This document shows, one piece after another, positions 23,060 through 33,810 of a stretch of 64,000 bases of DNA (positions within the stretch are counted from its first letter, which is position 1; every line of letters starts with the position of its first letter). This DNA is from Sarocladium kiliense. Taxonomy: Eukaryota > Ascomycota > Sordariomycetes > Hypocreales > Sarocladiaceae. Under the pieces are notes generated by a model that saw nothing but the letters and a program-made list of their open reading frames with translations, was not told the origin of the DNA and did no database searches. The position numbers and the translations under genes were made by a program. Location of the stretch: assembly GCA_030734395.1 (NCBI GenBank), contig JAUZTG010000017.1:310001-374000 (forward strand). The letters run 5' to 3'.

Positions 23060-24595
23060 ATGCGTGTCCAAGCGTGGTCTTCCAGCCTGATAATTTCAAC
23101 GCTAGTTACTGTGCTTGGCGGGTGTGTTCTAGCTGAACCTGTCCCACGCCAGCAATCCGCTGCTTTTTCTTTACTTGCGGATGGGCCTCTTTTTACTTTC
23201 CAGTACTCGGTAGGTGTTGCAGATCCCACAAACTGGATAGGAGTATACTATGCATCTGGTGGTGGCCCAGTGGACCAAGTCCACGATGAAGACGCGTTGG
23301 CATGGCAGTATGCCCCTCAATCCGAGGGAACTGTACATGTTCCTTCTGATTCACTACCGCCAGGGTCATATAAAGCTTTCTTCTTAGCATCAGACGGCTA
23401 TCAGTGGCTTGCTGAGCCTCTTGATATTGTGCTCCCGGACTCAAGCCCTTTCACTTTCATCGTCCCTAGCATCACTCTACGAAACAGCCGCGAGGGAGAT
23501 GACTTCTCAGCAAGCATTGGTGGGTTTTTGATTGGCAGTGGAAGTGCCGACGCATCATACAGTATCACGAGTTTGTCCGGTGCCGTTTGGGCCAAGGTCT
23601 CAGCTAATGGCAATATTACTGGGATCCCGAGCCCACCGGGAGGTGGCACGGAGTGGAGAGTCGAGGCGAAGTCTTACGAAGGTTCTGTTGCGGTGCTCAA
23701 GGTCAACATTCCTGTTCGTCCCAAGGATAAAGCTCTCGTCGATGAGCTGCGCGTTATGACATACAACTTGTGGCACGGCGGCTCCCAAGTTTCCGACTAT
23801 CATAAGAAGCAAGTCAGCTTTCTAGTCGACACCAATGTAGACATTGTTGGGTTACAAGAGAGCACACCTGATCATGCCACTCGCCTTGCCCGAGCTCTTG
23901 GCTGGTACGTTTGGCAGGATTCGGATGTTGGAGTCATCAGTCGCTACCCCATTGATCATGTATATGAGCGCCTCGGAAGCTACGCGGGGGGCGTTCGACT
24001 GAACCTGGATGGAGAATGCAGTCAACTCAACCTCTGGAACGTTCACCTTGGCTACGACCCGTATGGCCCCTACGACTTCTGTTTCGACGAGATGTCGGTA
24101 GAAGAAGTGCTGGAGAGGGAAGCAGAATCAGGCCGTACACCACAAATTATCCGGACTATCGAGGGAATGCACAATCAGCTTTCGAACTCCGATGAAAGAC
24201 CGGTCATCCTTCTGGGTGACTTCAACGCACCTTCACATCTTGACTGGACGGATCCACTGAAGGAGAAGAATTGTGGCTACTCAAATGTGCCTTGGCCAAC
24301 GTCGGAATGGCCTGTAGACGCCGGAATGAAGGATTCTTTCCGTGAGGCCCATCCGGACCCGAAATTGCGAGAGGGCATCACATGGTCGCCCATCTTTCTG
24401 GAAAACAGTGGGCGTCCGGAGCCACTAGACCGCATCGACTTCATCTACCACAAGAGCGATTTCGAGGTATTAAATTCGGAGGACCTCGTTGCGGGTAGCC
24501 CAAAGCCACAGCCAGACCACGGAAACAATCAGTGGACGTCGGATCACGCTGCTGTTATCACGACCTTCAAGCTCTCGTCGGATCGTTGTGGCTAG
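23060..24595 (+). CDS. Secreted endonuclease/exonuclease/phosphatase (EEP) fold enzyme
   Basis: The intronless gene encodes 511 aa from the Met at 23060; an in-frame upstream start at 23024 would bury the signal peptide (MRVQAWSSSLIISTLVTVLGGCVLA). Residues about 30-225 form an all-beta region (YSVGVADPTNWIGVYYA ... LPPGSYKAFFLASDGYQWLAEP) like the Ig-type N-terminal parts of extracellular phosphoesterases, with no name I can give. The EEP domain follows with all expected residues: MTYNLWHGG, VGLQES (Glu), LGDFNAPSHLDW (Asp/Asn), RIDFIYH (Asp) and SDHAAV (Asp/His). This is a metal-dependent phosphodiesterase core used on nucleic acids, phospholipids or inositol phosphates; the substrate here is open. 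It acts outside the cell. Confidence 0.9.
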   Translation: MRVQAWSSSLIISTLVTVLGGCVLAEPVPRQQSAAFSLLADGPLFTFQYSVGVADPTNWIGVYYASGGGPVDQVHDEDALAWQYAPQSEGTVHVPSDSLPPGSYKAFFLASDGYQWLAEPLDIVLPDSSPFTFIVPSITLRNSREGDDFSASIGGFLIGSGSADASYSITSLSGAVWAKVSANGNITGIPSPPGGGTEWRVEAKSYEGSVAVLKVNIPVRPKDKALVDELRVMTYNLWHGGSQVSDYHKKQVSFLVDTNVDIVGLQESTPDHATRLARALGWYVWQDSDVGVISRYPIDHVYERLGSYAGGVRLNLDGECSQLNLWNVHLGYDPYGPYDFCFDEMSVEEVLEREAESGRTPQIIRTIEGMHNQLSNSDERPVILLGDFNAPSHLDWTDPLKEKNCGYSNVPWPTSEWPVDAGMKDSFREAHPDPKLREGITWSPIFLENSGRPEPLDRIDFIYHKSDFEVLNSEDLVAGSPKPQPDHGNNQWTSDHAAVITTFKLSSDRCG

Positions 24596-24876
24596 AGATG
24601 ATGGCGGGCTCAATAGCTACGTATGTCATTAAGGCTGTCTAATTTGTGTTACAACTTCTTATAGTGTATAGAGTCGGTATACAGTATGAATCATCGGAGA
24701 AAAGGATTCGGAATCCTGAAGTATGGTGTTGCGAAGGCATGCCATCGCTGGGCGCTTGTTCCTTACTTCCCATTCTACCTCTGCTCAGGGTGGAATCTCT
24801 CTGGCCTATCTTCTTTTCTACCGAACCTGGTCTCGCCTTCGTGGTACCAAGCTTGCGTTCATTGTATTCGAAGCAG

Positions 24877-25829
24877 TTAGAGTAGTCCGAACCACTCGAA
24901 GTCCTGCTGTCCATGGACCGGTACAGTGTGACCAACACCCTGAGCCGAGACGCCAACGAGTCGCGTACCATCCCCATAAACCTTCCAAGTGTATCCTCCC
25001 TCTGGAGTATCGGGACCATCCTCCGTAAAGGTTTCACCGAGTAGTGTCGACCACATCTTCAGCTGCTCGTCCAGGTTGGGAATCAGAATGAGGTTGTCGG
25101 CGGTACCGTGCCAAGTGAGCATACGCGGGTAGTCACCAGCATAGCCAGGATACATATTGTGTACTAAAGCCGCCCACTCCTCTCCAGACTTGTTCACCTG
25201 TCCATTGGCGCAGGCAGGGTCAGCACTAATGGGGCTAGACCCAGAGCTGCCGATGGCATTGAGGCAACCAGCGGGCATGCCAGAGTAGCAACTTGCCGCA
25301 GCAAACACATCAGGATAGACGCCGGAGATGAGGTTGGTCATCATGCAGCCGGAGGATGACCCTGTAACGAAGACCCTAGCTGGGTCACCATTGTAGGTGT
25401 TGATGACATAGTCAACCATACTGACAAGGACCTGAGTATCGCCCCCACCATCATGTGTATTGCTCTGGGACGAGTGCACATCCCAACAGTTGAAGTCTTT
25501 CGGGGAGGATGGGTAGATTAGAATCGCTCCGATGGAGTCAGCAATTGGCACATACGACCCAGATGTCTGCCCAAAGTAGCCACTGCCAGAGCCACCACAA
25601 GGATGAAGCTGATAGGCCCCGTCAGTAAAGTAGGTACGGTGTCAGGAGTGAGGTGACTTGCAGCCAGGACAATAGCAGGACTGGGAGCCGGGTTCGGAGG
25701 CACATAGATTTCCATGGTAAGCTGTGTGTTGAAAGTGTCTCCGAAGCTGTTCACTTGCTGCAGCTGCGCCATAACAGAGCACGCTGTTACCACTGCGGCT
25801 GCAGCTATTCGGATGACGAACGCGACCAT
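24877..25829 (-). CDS. Secreted CE1-type esterase (feruloyl or acetylxylan esterase)
   Basis: Two exons (25662-25829 and 24877-25608) encode 299 aa. The start MVAFVIRIAAAAVVTACSVMA is a signal peptide. The alpha/beta-hydrolase keeps an oxyanion region LALHPCGGSGSGYFGQT, the nucleophile GSSSG (VFVTGSSSGCMMTNL), a candidate acid Asp in TWHGTADNLI and His near the C terminus (GVGHTVPVHGQQ). Similar polyhydroxybutyrate-depolymerase-like esterases remove ferulate or acetate from xylan. The 53-nt intron (25609-25661) opens with GCAAGT: only this GC donor gives the family sequence across the junction, whereas the nearest GT donor breaks the frame. A TATATAAG-like element is about 150 bp upstream. 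The role fits the two GH43 enzymes in the same window. Confidence 0.88.
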
Positions 25830-26624
25830 GATACTCAGAATGAGGGCGGGATTAATGGCCTCGTGCAAGTTTCTGGTGGGCGAGGGCAGGCACTGATCTG
25901 GCAATCTTGCACTGAATGCTTGGAGGGTACGATGAGGTCGAAAGTCAAGGACAGCCACTCAGTCCGTGGTGAAGCGGCTTATATACAGTCCCGCCTCATA
26001 TAGAAATGGACCCATGATATAGGCCCACTGCAGCGATGAAACATGTACCCCGGACACAACTGGTCATCTACCGAGTCGTGGCGCCGGTCTAATCAATTTA
26101 TATGAGATCGCCAGGGCGGATTACGGGTGGTCGGGGCCTCGCCGACCGAGAATACTCAATGCCTTGGGCAGAAGATCGACATTTAGAGTCGGCAGCGGTA
26201 GTCGGCAAGTTTCCCGTGACAGCTCAGGCACAATTGAGTGATGATGGAAAGTTCTCTTTTGCGTGAGCGATGGGCTCGACAACTGTCGGTAGATGATTCG
26301 GCAATAAAACCCCAAGCCCTCAATGCCTTTGGGTAAATGTCCACACCCCAGTTTGCATGGGAGAAAAGAGCGACTGTTGCATTGAGCATCCCCTCCACTT
26401 TTCCCACTCCGCTGACGAGGACTAGCTCCTGTCAGCGATGCGCCAGTTTGGAGAGGCAGTTACGAAGGGAGAGTTCGCCATGCACTGGATCTCCATCTTG
26501 CAGTGAAGCCAGTCAGGTTCCGTGGGGGCGATTTGCAGACATGCTTTCTCAATTCGCGTCTGCGTTGGCAAAAAGTGAACGTTTCCACATTATATAGTAG
26601 TGCTATCCAAATGAATTTCTTCCC
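25830..26624. other. Promoter side of the esterase; otherwise empty
   Basis: It lies between the esterase start and the 3' end of the large zinc-cluster gene. Apart from the TATA-like element at 25979-25986 I see nothing supported. Confidence 0.5.
25979..25986 (-). promoter_or_regulatory. TATA-like element of the CE1 esterase
   Basis: On the minus strand it reads GTATATAA, about 150 bp upstream of the ATG at 25829. Confidence 0.4.
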
Positions 26625-29371
26625 TCAAAACATAGCTCTCAAATGCGGGTAGACGGTGTCGTCCGTGCCGTATGTACCGCCCCGGTTACTGTTAGCCTGC
26701 ACAGCACCTTGATTGTTCGGTTCATCTTCGTTCTCGTGTTGGAATCCATTGAGACTGACATAGCCCTCGAAGATTCGGGACATCTCGCTCTGAATTCGAG
26801 ACCCATTTTGGGCGACCAGTCCATCACTTGCTGTCTGTGCTGGGGGCGCTAGAGATCGCTGGTAGGTAACATTCGACTCTGGCTCTTCGTCCATGTGACC
26901 TCGGGCGAGACCTATCATCCCAAGTGCCGCTGTAGAATGAGGATCATCATCGGGGTTCAGCCCAAAGCGAGGCGCAACGTCTTTGAGTGTTTTGATGGTA
27001 CTCCACAGTCTCTTGGATACCATGCTCCGTGACGAGAGATCTTTTGCCAAGTCCAAAGAAAGATAGAACTCTTCACGACAAACTGCGCTGAAGCGAACGG
27101 GAGCGTGGACTGATGCGAGAAAGACCACTGAGATAGCCGAGGTGAGGAACTGATGATAGAAGACTTGCATAGTCTGGTACAGAGTCGTAGTGTTGTTCAA
27201 ATGGGTGAGATAGCGAATTGTGTCTTTGGCCAAGTCTACGACTCTCTGAGCCTGCGCAGAATGAGCCATGATGCTTGTGGCGCTATGCAGCACGGGCGTA
27301 TAAAGCCAGGTTCGAATCTAGCCCTGTTAGACCACCATTGTCAGGCTCCTGAGCAGTATGTATGGTTAACTTACCTGGTTGAAGCGGAGATATGTCCATA
27401 TCCGTAACCTCTGCAAGTTATACGAGGGTGTAGAGGCCATGTGCCGTTCCTTGTCCCAGTTCCGTACCTTCACCTCGTCTGGCACAGAATCATACCACTC
27501 AATGATCTCCTGGTCAAGGCGCTCCATCTCTTCCTCGCGCAGCTCCCGGGCCAGAACCGGTTCAAAGTGAGAGACCTGCCGCCACACCTTTGCCGCTAGT
27601 CTCGAATATGTGATCATGGCAATCATGAAAGGATACGCGTCCTGAAAATGGGTTAGCACACGCCAAACACAAGGATCAAGATTGTTGTCGGAACGTACTG
27701 GAAGTGGGAGCTGAGGGTCGATCTCTTCATCCTGCACCACATAAGGCAGGCCCGTGCCAAATGCCCACCTGCGATCTAGAATATAGGCTGTCCAAAAGGT
27801 CGTGAGGGCATCCTTTCGCTCCTGCTCATTCTCGATTTTCATCAAGCCCATCCGCTGGTGAATACCGAGCTCCATGCATAAGCGGGCCACCTGACCAATG
27901 ACTCTCCAACCCAGGACCTCGTCATTTGAGAGGAAGCGGTAGCCACCCAATAATGCCAGTAACGGTAGACTTCCGATATCGCTCTCGTCTGCCATGAGCT
28001 TTCGGTTCAGCACGTTCTCCATGCTCTCATATAGTCGCATGGCCTTCAGGCTGTGACCATTCTCTTCGACCACATGCGCACAGCACATGATGATCTTCAA
28101 CTGGAGAGTTTTCTCATCATTGATAGCGTGAAGCGAGCGCTGGCCTCTGAGACTCTCGAGGAATGAAAAGAGGCTCTTGGCATGCGAGATCACCGCGGAT
28201 GTATCTAAAACAGGAAACATGATGCCAACCTCTGCCTCATGTACTCTGCAGAGGCGTATTATTTCATCCTTGTCATAATCAAGAAGCGGGTCTCTTGATC
28301 CGGTCAGACTAGACGCGCCGATGTCATTAGGCTGTGATGGAGGATTTGGCTCATCAATACCATCATTTGCGGGTTTGTAACCCATGTTGGCAATAGTATT
28401 GTTGGCGACATCAAGACTGAAAGCGGTACTTGTCGGCCCGTGGAAGGGTGCTCGGCGACCGGATGGTTGATCCGAATTTCGTTGGAGAGTCGATGAGGTC
28501 TGCGATGGTGAAGGCGTCACGGTGGAAGATCCGGCCGCCGCGGCACGGTCGTGAATACTACTGTGGCGTATCGGATCAGACTGGATGGCGCGAACCGTCT
28601 GATTGAGAAAGCCCACTTCATCCTGCAGTCGTTGAAGCTGAGACGTGAGGTGCTTGTACTCTTCGGAGTCCTTGAAGTTATTGGAGCAGCAGTTCGGGGC
28701 ATACAAGCAGTTCAAGTTGAGATTGCCACAGCGCTGACATCTAAAGACATGTGTGAGTAAAAGTAGCTCAGGCATTACCGGGCATGCGGTTCGACGTACG
28801 GTGTTTCGCCATTGCATTTGATCTTGCGACGCTTGCACTCATTGCTTAGAGTCGTCAGCCAGTGTCTTGGGCCAAATAAGCAACGCACATGATAACCTAC
28901 CAGGCAATGGAGATATACTGTTTGCAGTTTTAGCATCACTTGCCCTAGCATCGGAACAACTTGGGAAACGAGGGCAACATAGTTGGCCAAGTGGCAAAGC
29001 ACCAGAGGCCAGCCGGGCTGCCACTCGCGACAAGTGGCTATCGGAAGGTAACTCCAACTTACGCGGTTCCTTTTACTTCTGGTTTGTTTCCCAGTCGCAT
29101 TTGCGTCATCAAGTTCCTTGCGCTTGGTGCTCGTACCACCCAAGGGGGTCGCTGCTGCAGACCCCTGGGCAGACGCGCCTGGATGGGCGGAATTGTCGCC
29201 GATGGATGCGGAACCAGGACTGAGGATCGTTGGCGGCGTGGCACCAGAGTGCGAATGTGATCCATAAGCTGCAGCCGAGCCGGATGAGGCTGATGCATCG
29301 TGAGCTGACAAGGCTATAGGTGCTTGTGAAAGGTACCGCAGGTCAGAGACCTGCGCATCGATCTGTTCCAT
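26625..29371 (-). CDS. Zn2Cys6 fungal-specific transcription factor, 790 aa
   Basis: Six exons: 29063-29371, 28901-28917, 28800-28844, 27699-28740, 27375-27641 and 26625-27317. The zinc cluster (ACNECKRRKIKCNGETPCQR, then CGNLNLNC) is built from four exons, including a 17-nt microexon encoding YISIA and part of the first Cys codon. A basic KRKELDDANATGKQTRSKRNR stretch precedes it and a coiled-coil-like segment (EEYKHLTSQLQRLQDEVGFL) follows. The fungal transcription factor domain is recognisable (RLYESMENVLNRKL, LLALLGGYRFLSNDEVLGWRVIG, LCMELGIHQR, AYILDRRWAFGTGLPYVVQDEEID). The intron at 27642-27698 is 57 nt, stop-free and in frame, with TGCTAAC and TTTTCAG signals; removing it restores LPLPDAYPFMIAMITYS. 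It is nuclear; the targets are unknown. The nearby esterase is one possible target, by position only. Confidence 0.9.
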
Positions 29372-29996
29372 TGCGTAGATGTGACAGAGTGAGATAGCTG
29401 AGGGTGGGGATCACTGGCATGCCTCTGTGCGCCTGGTCGAGGACCCGCGCCCTAGTTGCTGCTCAACACGAGCGGGAAAGGACCATGTACGAGATACGAT
29501 GCTAAACGCTTGAGTTGACACTGAAGATGTGGGTGAGAATTGATGGCCGGCAATTGAATGCATCAAGATCTTTGGCTTTGGCACGCACCCACCGACGCGG
29601 CCGGGCTAGCGCTGGGGGCCAGCCGCTGCCACCATGACAAACCGACCACCCGATCACGTGACTCGTCGCAACCTGAACTTGCCTTTGCCTCCCAGAACGC
29701 CATACCTGTGCTTACCCGAGACTCAGCACTCCAAGCTCAGGTACTTTATCTCTGGCTCATGTCATGTACCTTGGGTAATGTCGTGTCGAAAGTGATGTTT
29801 TATTCAGATACTATGCATTCTTCCCTTCTACTCCCTTCTATCTGGTGTCTAAAAAATGCAAATGAGAGAACTAGAGGTAAAGCAATTAGTGTCGCACGAG
29901 TCTCATTGATATGGCATTAAGGTGCGTCTCTCCCCGCTATCAGTTCGACATGTTCCCCAATGCACGGCGCCTTTGCATGGCGTCTGCGTCTGATCT
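29372..29996. other. Promoter side of the transcription factor; otherwise empty
   Basis: This stretch lies upstream of the zinc-cluster gene and downstream of the hemerythrin-like gene. I see no supported gene. Confidence 0.5.
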
Positions 29997-30970
29997 TTAC
30001 AGCAATACCTTGTCCTTCACATCTCCTTTCTCAACTCTTAAAACGTCCTCAGCAACGCCCACACCGTTTCCTGCGCCTGTAGCGTACAAAGGTTGGAGGG
30101 TGCCTGATCGATCACAAGCTCCAAACTTCCACCAGTCCCGATGGACCCAGTAAGTCACATTTCGAACGACTTTGAGGGCCACTTGGCCAGGGCCGGGTGG
30201 GAACACTGTCAGCCAGCGATCGTTCTCGAAGTGGCGGTCAAAATTGACTGAGAGGAATGGTAACCCAGTGAATAAACCGGCTTCGGACTAAATGGCAATT
30301 GATTCCCTAGTTAGCGGTAGAAGAGAGTGTTTGACGATAACGTGATCTCACCATGCCATGTTTCGCTTGTTGTTCGACAATAGCGGGAAGGTCCTTCAGC
30401 TTGTCGCCGAATCGCTCGAGCGCCAGAAGGGTCGCGATCTCTTCTGTTAGGTGCTGAGCAAGAATTGGTCCAAACCCGTTCACCAGCTCCATGACACGCT
30501 GTCCAGAGTACGGCTCCGTCTTCGTGAGACATGCATTCACATATTCCTCAAAACGTTTGAGACCCACGCCAAACGCATGGTGCTGTTCTACGTTCACCTC
30601 CATGATACCCTCCTCGCCCGACAAGCGTTCGACTGCAGGGAAGAAGAGTGCCTCTTCGCCTTCATGATGCAGATGAAGGAGCCTGATCCATTGGTACATG
30701 TAGTGTACGAAACAAGCAGCATCCTCAGCAGTAATGTGCTGGGCCTGCAGATAAATGGAATTGAGACCACGAAAGATGACGTTGTGGATTTGCACCATCT
30801 CCGTAGCCATATCATGGAACATTGTCGGCTTATGCTTGTCAGTATTTCAATCCAAACGCGTGATATCACCAATAACACTGTACCTCAGCCCCTTCTGGCA
30901 AGAGACACGACGGAGTGCTCAGGATTGGAAAAGGATGGTCGGCAAAGACGCCGCTTGCTTGATTCACCAT
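29997..30970 (-). CDS. Hemerythrin-like (HHE) domain protein
   Basis: Three exons (30884-30970, 30352-30834, 29997-30287) give 286 aa. The four-helix HHE cation-binding domain shows its metal ligands: H in MVQIHNVIFRGLNSIY, HHEGEE in LHLHHEGEEALFFP, EQHHAF, and H with E in AQHLTEEIATLLAL. It should bind a di-iron (or other metal) centre and may handle O2, NO or iron, but no partner is evident. The start Met at 30970 lies in a 29-codon exon (MVNQASGVFADHPFPIL) whose phase fits the intron 30835-30883. The C-terminal exon (SVNFDRHFENDRW ... NVTYWVHRDWWKFGACDRSG) is outside the HHE fold. No signal peptide is seen, so a cytosolic place is likely. Confidence 0.87.
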
Positions 30971-32309
30971 GTCTCCAAGGGAAGCTATGGCTGGATTGGT
31001 GAAATAATTTTACCTGATCAATCGCGCACCTCACGAGCAGTCGTAGTTGCGAGGGATGCAACTACTATTATGCGCTTTTGATGCGAGCCAAGTTCAGTTC
31101 AGAGTTGGGCACTGGTGCAGACCCAAAGACCTCATCATGCAGCCTTCGTGTGTTTCTCATCTCAGCCCTCCGCCATCCAGATTACTGGTGGTGAGCGAAG
31201 GAACGCCACAGTAAGCCAGCTGAACAGCGTCGCCACCATCATCAGCATCCAGACCAGCAGTCGTTGTCAACAACAGGCTCAGCACGCTGATCCTACCGCT
31301 TCACCTAGATTGAAGCTTGCCTGGTACTATCGAACACGGTCTGTCGAAGACATGAGACAAACCTGTGTTGCTGGAAGGAGCCCTCTGTCATGTCAGTAGG
31401 CATAACTATGTGCCCTCCGGTCCGTCGGTAGCTCCATGTGGACAAGCACTTCCTTCATTGGAGCCGAATCTGCGCAATCTCATCGCCATTGCATCGTAAA
31501 TTCTTGGTGGCCATATCATGGTCAGCGTGGGGGGATGAAGAACAACGAGCTTTAGGTGTGGTCGGAGGGCTCAATTGGAACTGAGTGTTTCATTGTCGAA
31601 CCCGCGACTGCAAGATGCGATCTTGGGAGTCCGCCAAATCTTAGCAACGATCAAAACCTTATTGACAAGAAAACCGAACTGAACTAACGAGGATAGAGGG
31701 CATTCAAGATGAAGGGTCTGGACGTGCGTGGCGCGCTTCTCGAGCTCCAAGACACAAGAGAAACCTCTTTGAGAAGAGCCTGCGACCTGCTAGCTCAACG
31801 TGGCAGATGGTCTGGAACCGTGGTGCCATCTGTGGCTGGGAGGATTCCGCTCTGAAACAACTGACTGCAATCACTCGAAGTTGAGTGCAATCGCAGCGCG
31901 GCTCCATCAGACAGCATACTGGTCATAGCGGATCTGATGTGTCGACAAGAACCGCATAGAGAAGTACTGCCTGGTGAACATTTGGCGAGAATGAATGCCA
32001 GAGCTGTGGATAATTTCTAGACGCAAATAAGGTACTCGAGAAATCAGCATTGCCTCCGTGAGGAATGGCAAGGCGCTAGACTGTAAGCTTACCCTCCACG
32101 CTGCGGTGTGCAATCTCAACCTGACATGTTCTCCTCCAGACGAATTTAGAGATTGCGAGTCGATCCTCAGCAGAGTCATTCCTTTTTGCCGTCCTGTAAA
32201 GGCTGGCCAGTCCAGTTGGGAAGATCAAACAACTGGAACTGACAGTATTGTTTCAATGTTCTTGTGCCGAAGCATGAGTTTTTTCTACGGTCCTTCGTGT
32301 CTCACGCTC
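30971..32309. other. Intergenic, no supported gene
   Basis: This 1.3-kb stretch lies between the hemerythrin-like gene and the 3' end of the type III PKS. I see only short shadow frames and no RNA gene. Confidence 0.55.
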
Positions 32310-33810
32310 TCAGTCTAAGTCTAAATGCTGCAGCTGGTCATCGATGAACTCCTGCGTTCCCGCATTCCCCGAACACTTGATGCTGACCGCCATGCTACGG
32401 GCGTCGGAATCTTCATCATGTTCTACTCTGAGATCATTTACCGGCTCATCTGTATCCGGCGGCGTAGGAATATCTAATGTTGCACCTCGGCCTCTCTTCA
32501 ATATGCAACTCTCAACGGTAATACCAGGACCAAACGCACACCCCACAACGTAGTCACGGACTCGACCTTCTGGAGCCAACGAGTCCATGTCTTTTGACCT
32601 GAGGCGGTGCATGACACGAAAGATTGATGCGGAGCTTGAGTTCCCATGGTTTACATAGGTGTCATAGCTGGCGCGCATATGTTGGGGCGTAATCCCTAAA
32701 GCTCGCTCGGCACCCGATAGAATGGTAGCGCCACCAGGGTGCATCGCCCAGTCAAAGTCCGATGCGTTCTCGTAAGTGGGTGGAAGACCGGATACGGAAG
32801 CCTTCAGATCCTCGAAGGCTGGGCTTATGGCACCGCAAGTCAGCTTTGGCACCCTGGATGTCAGCACAACCTTCCACCCTACAATTTCTCGCGTTAGCTC
32901 CAATCATCAATACGAGAATCAGTAGAGGTAATTTTGAAGGCATGACTAACCGAGAGCATCAGCATCGAATCCTAGATCATTGTGAGTATCTGCCAATACT
33001 CTGTGGTCCCATCCAAGGAGCTGATACACCGGCGGCCGCGCTCCACCAATGCCGTTGCTCAACACGAGCGCACTCCCACAGTCGGAGAACAGGCATACTC
33101 CAATACGAGTCTCCTGAAGTTCGTTGATACTGTCGAGCTCACTGCGGACCATTGTGGTGCTGACTTCCAGGGCAACACAGAGAATTCTCGCGGGCTTTCC
33201 ACGAGCGGTGTGCCCCAGAGCTAGGTTCGCGGCAGTTCGCAGAGTCGCCAGTCCGCCGCTACAACCTACTCCGTGTAGCAGCACTTTTTCGACCTGATGT
33301 TTTATCCCTAATTCCTTTGCCAGGAAATGGTCAAAGCCCGGGTTCGCGCTGTCGGTGCACGTTGTGGACACAATATGTGTGATGTCTTCAAGATCTATTT
33401 GGGCCTCGTCGATTGCTCTTCGTGCGGCTCTCACAGCTAACGGTACGCCGTCGGACATGAAAAGTTCGTGAATTTCGGAAATCGAAGGGGCACTGTCTCG
33501 ATTGACAGCTGGATGGTCTGGTTGTCCAATGGAAGCGCGGTAATCTATGCCTGTGTACTTGTTTATGGACAGGACCTTTTTCATTCTATTGTAAGGAAAA
33601 AAGAAGCACGTTAGGCTCGCAATCCATGAGGCATGGGCCGAGGTCACCGTACCGGATGGAGGGCGGTGGTAGCACTTACGCTGGGGTATCTGGGTAGAAT
33701 CTGCGGGCCAAAGCTTCGAGAGCCTTGCTGTCGAGAGCATGCGGAGGATACTCAGCGTCCAAGCCGATAATGGAGAGACCAAGGTCTGCGAAACAGTTCT
33801 GGGCAGCCAT
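32310..33810 (-). CDS. Type III polyketide synthase (chalcone/stilbene synthase family)
   Basis: Three exons (33680-33810, 32951-33585, 32310-32878) encode 444 aa. The catalytic triad is complete: Cys152 in LHGVGCSGGLA, His302 in WAMHPGG and Asn332 in YVNHGNSSSAS. The family's GWKVVLTSRVPKL segment crosses the second junction, which fixes the acceptor at TTGTAG (32879-32881). Such enzymes extend acyl-CoA starters with malonyl-CoA and cyclise them to pyrones or resorcinols in one active site; fungal members often take long fatty acyl starters. The C-terminal 60 residues (DIPTPPDTDEPVNDLRVEHDED...) extend beyond the plant enzymes, as in other fungal members. A broken P450, an MFS transporter and a flavin monooxygenase follow upstream, so a small metabolite cluster is plausible. 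Confidence 0.94.

Noticed and set aside
27301..27330. A ggttcgaatct sequence like a tRNA T-arm
   Set aside because: It spans an intron/exon junction of the transcription factor and no cloverleaf can be formed around it.
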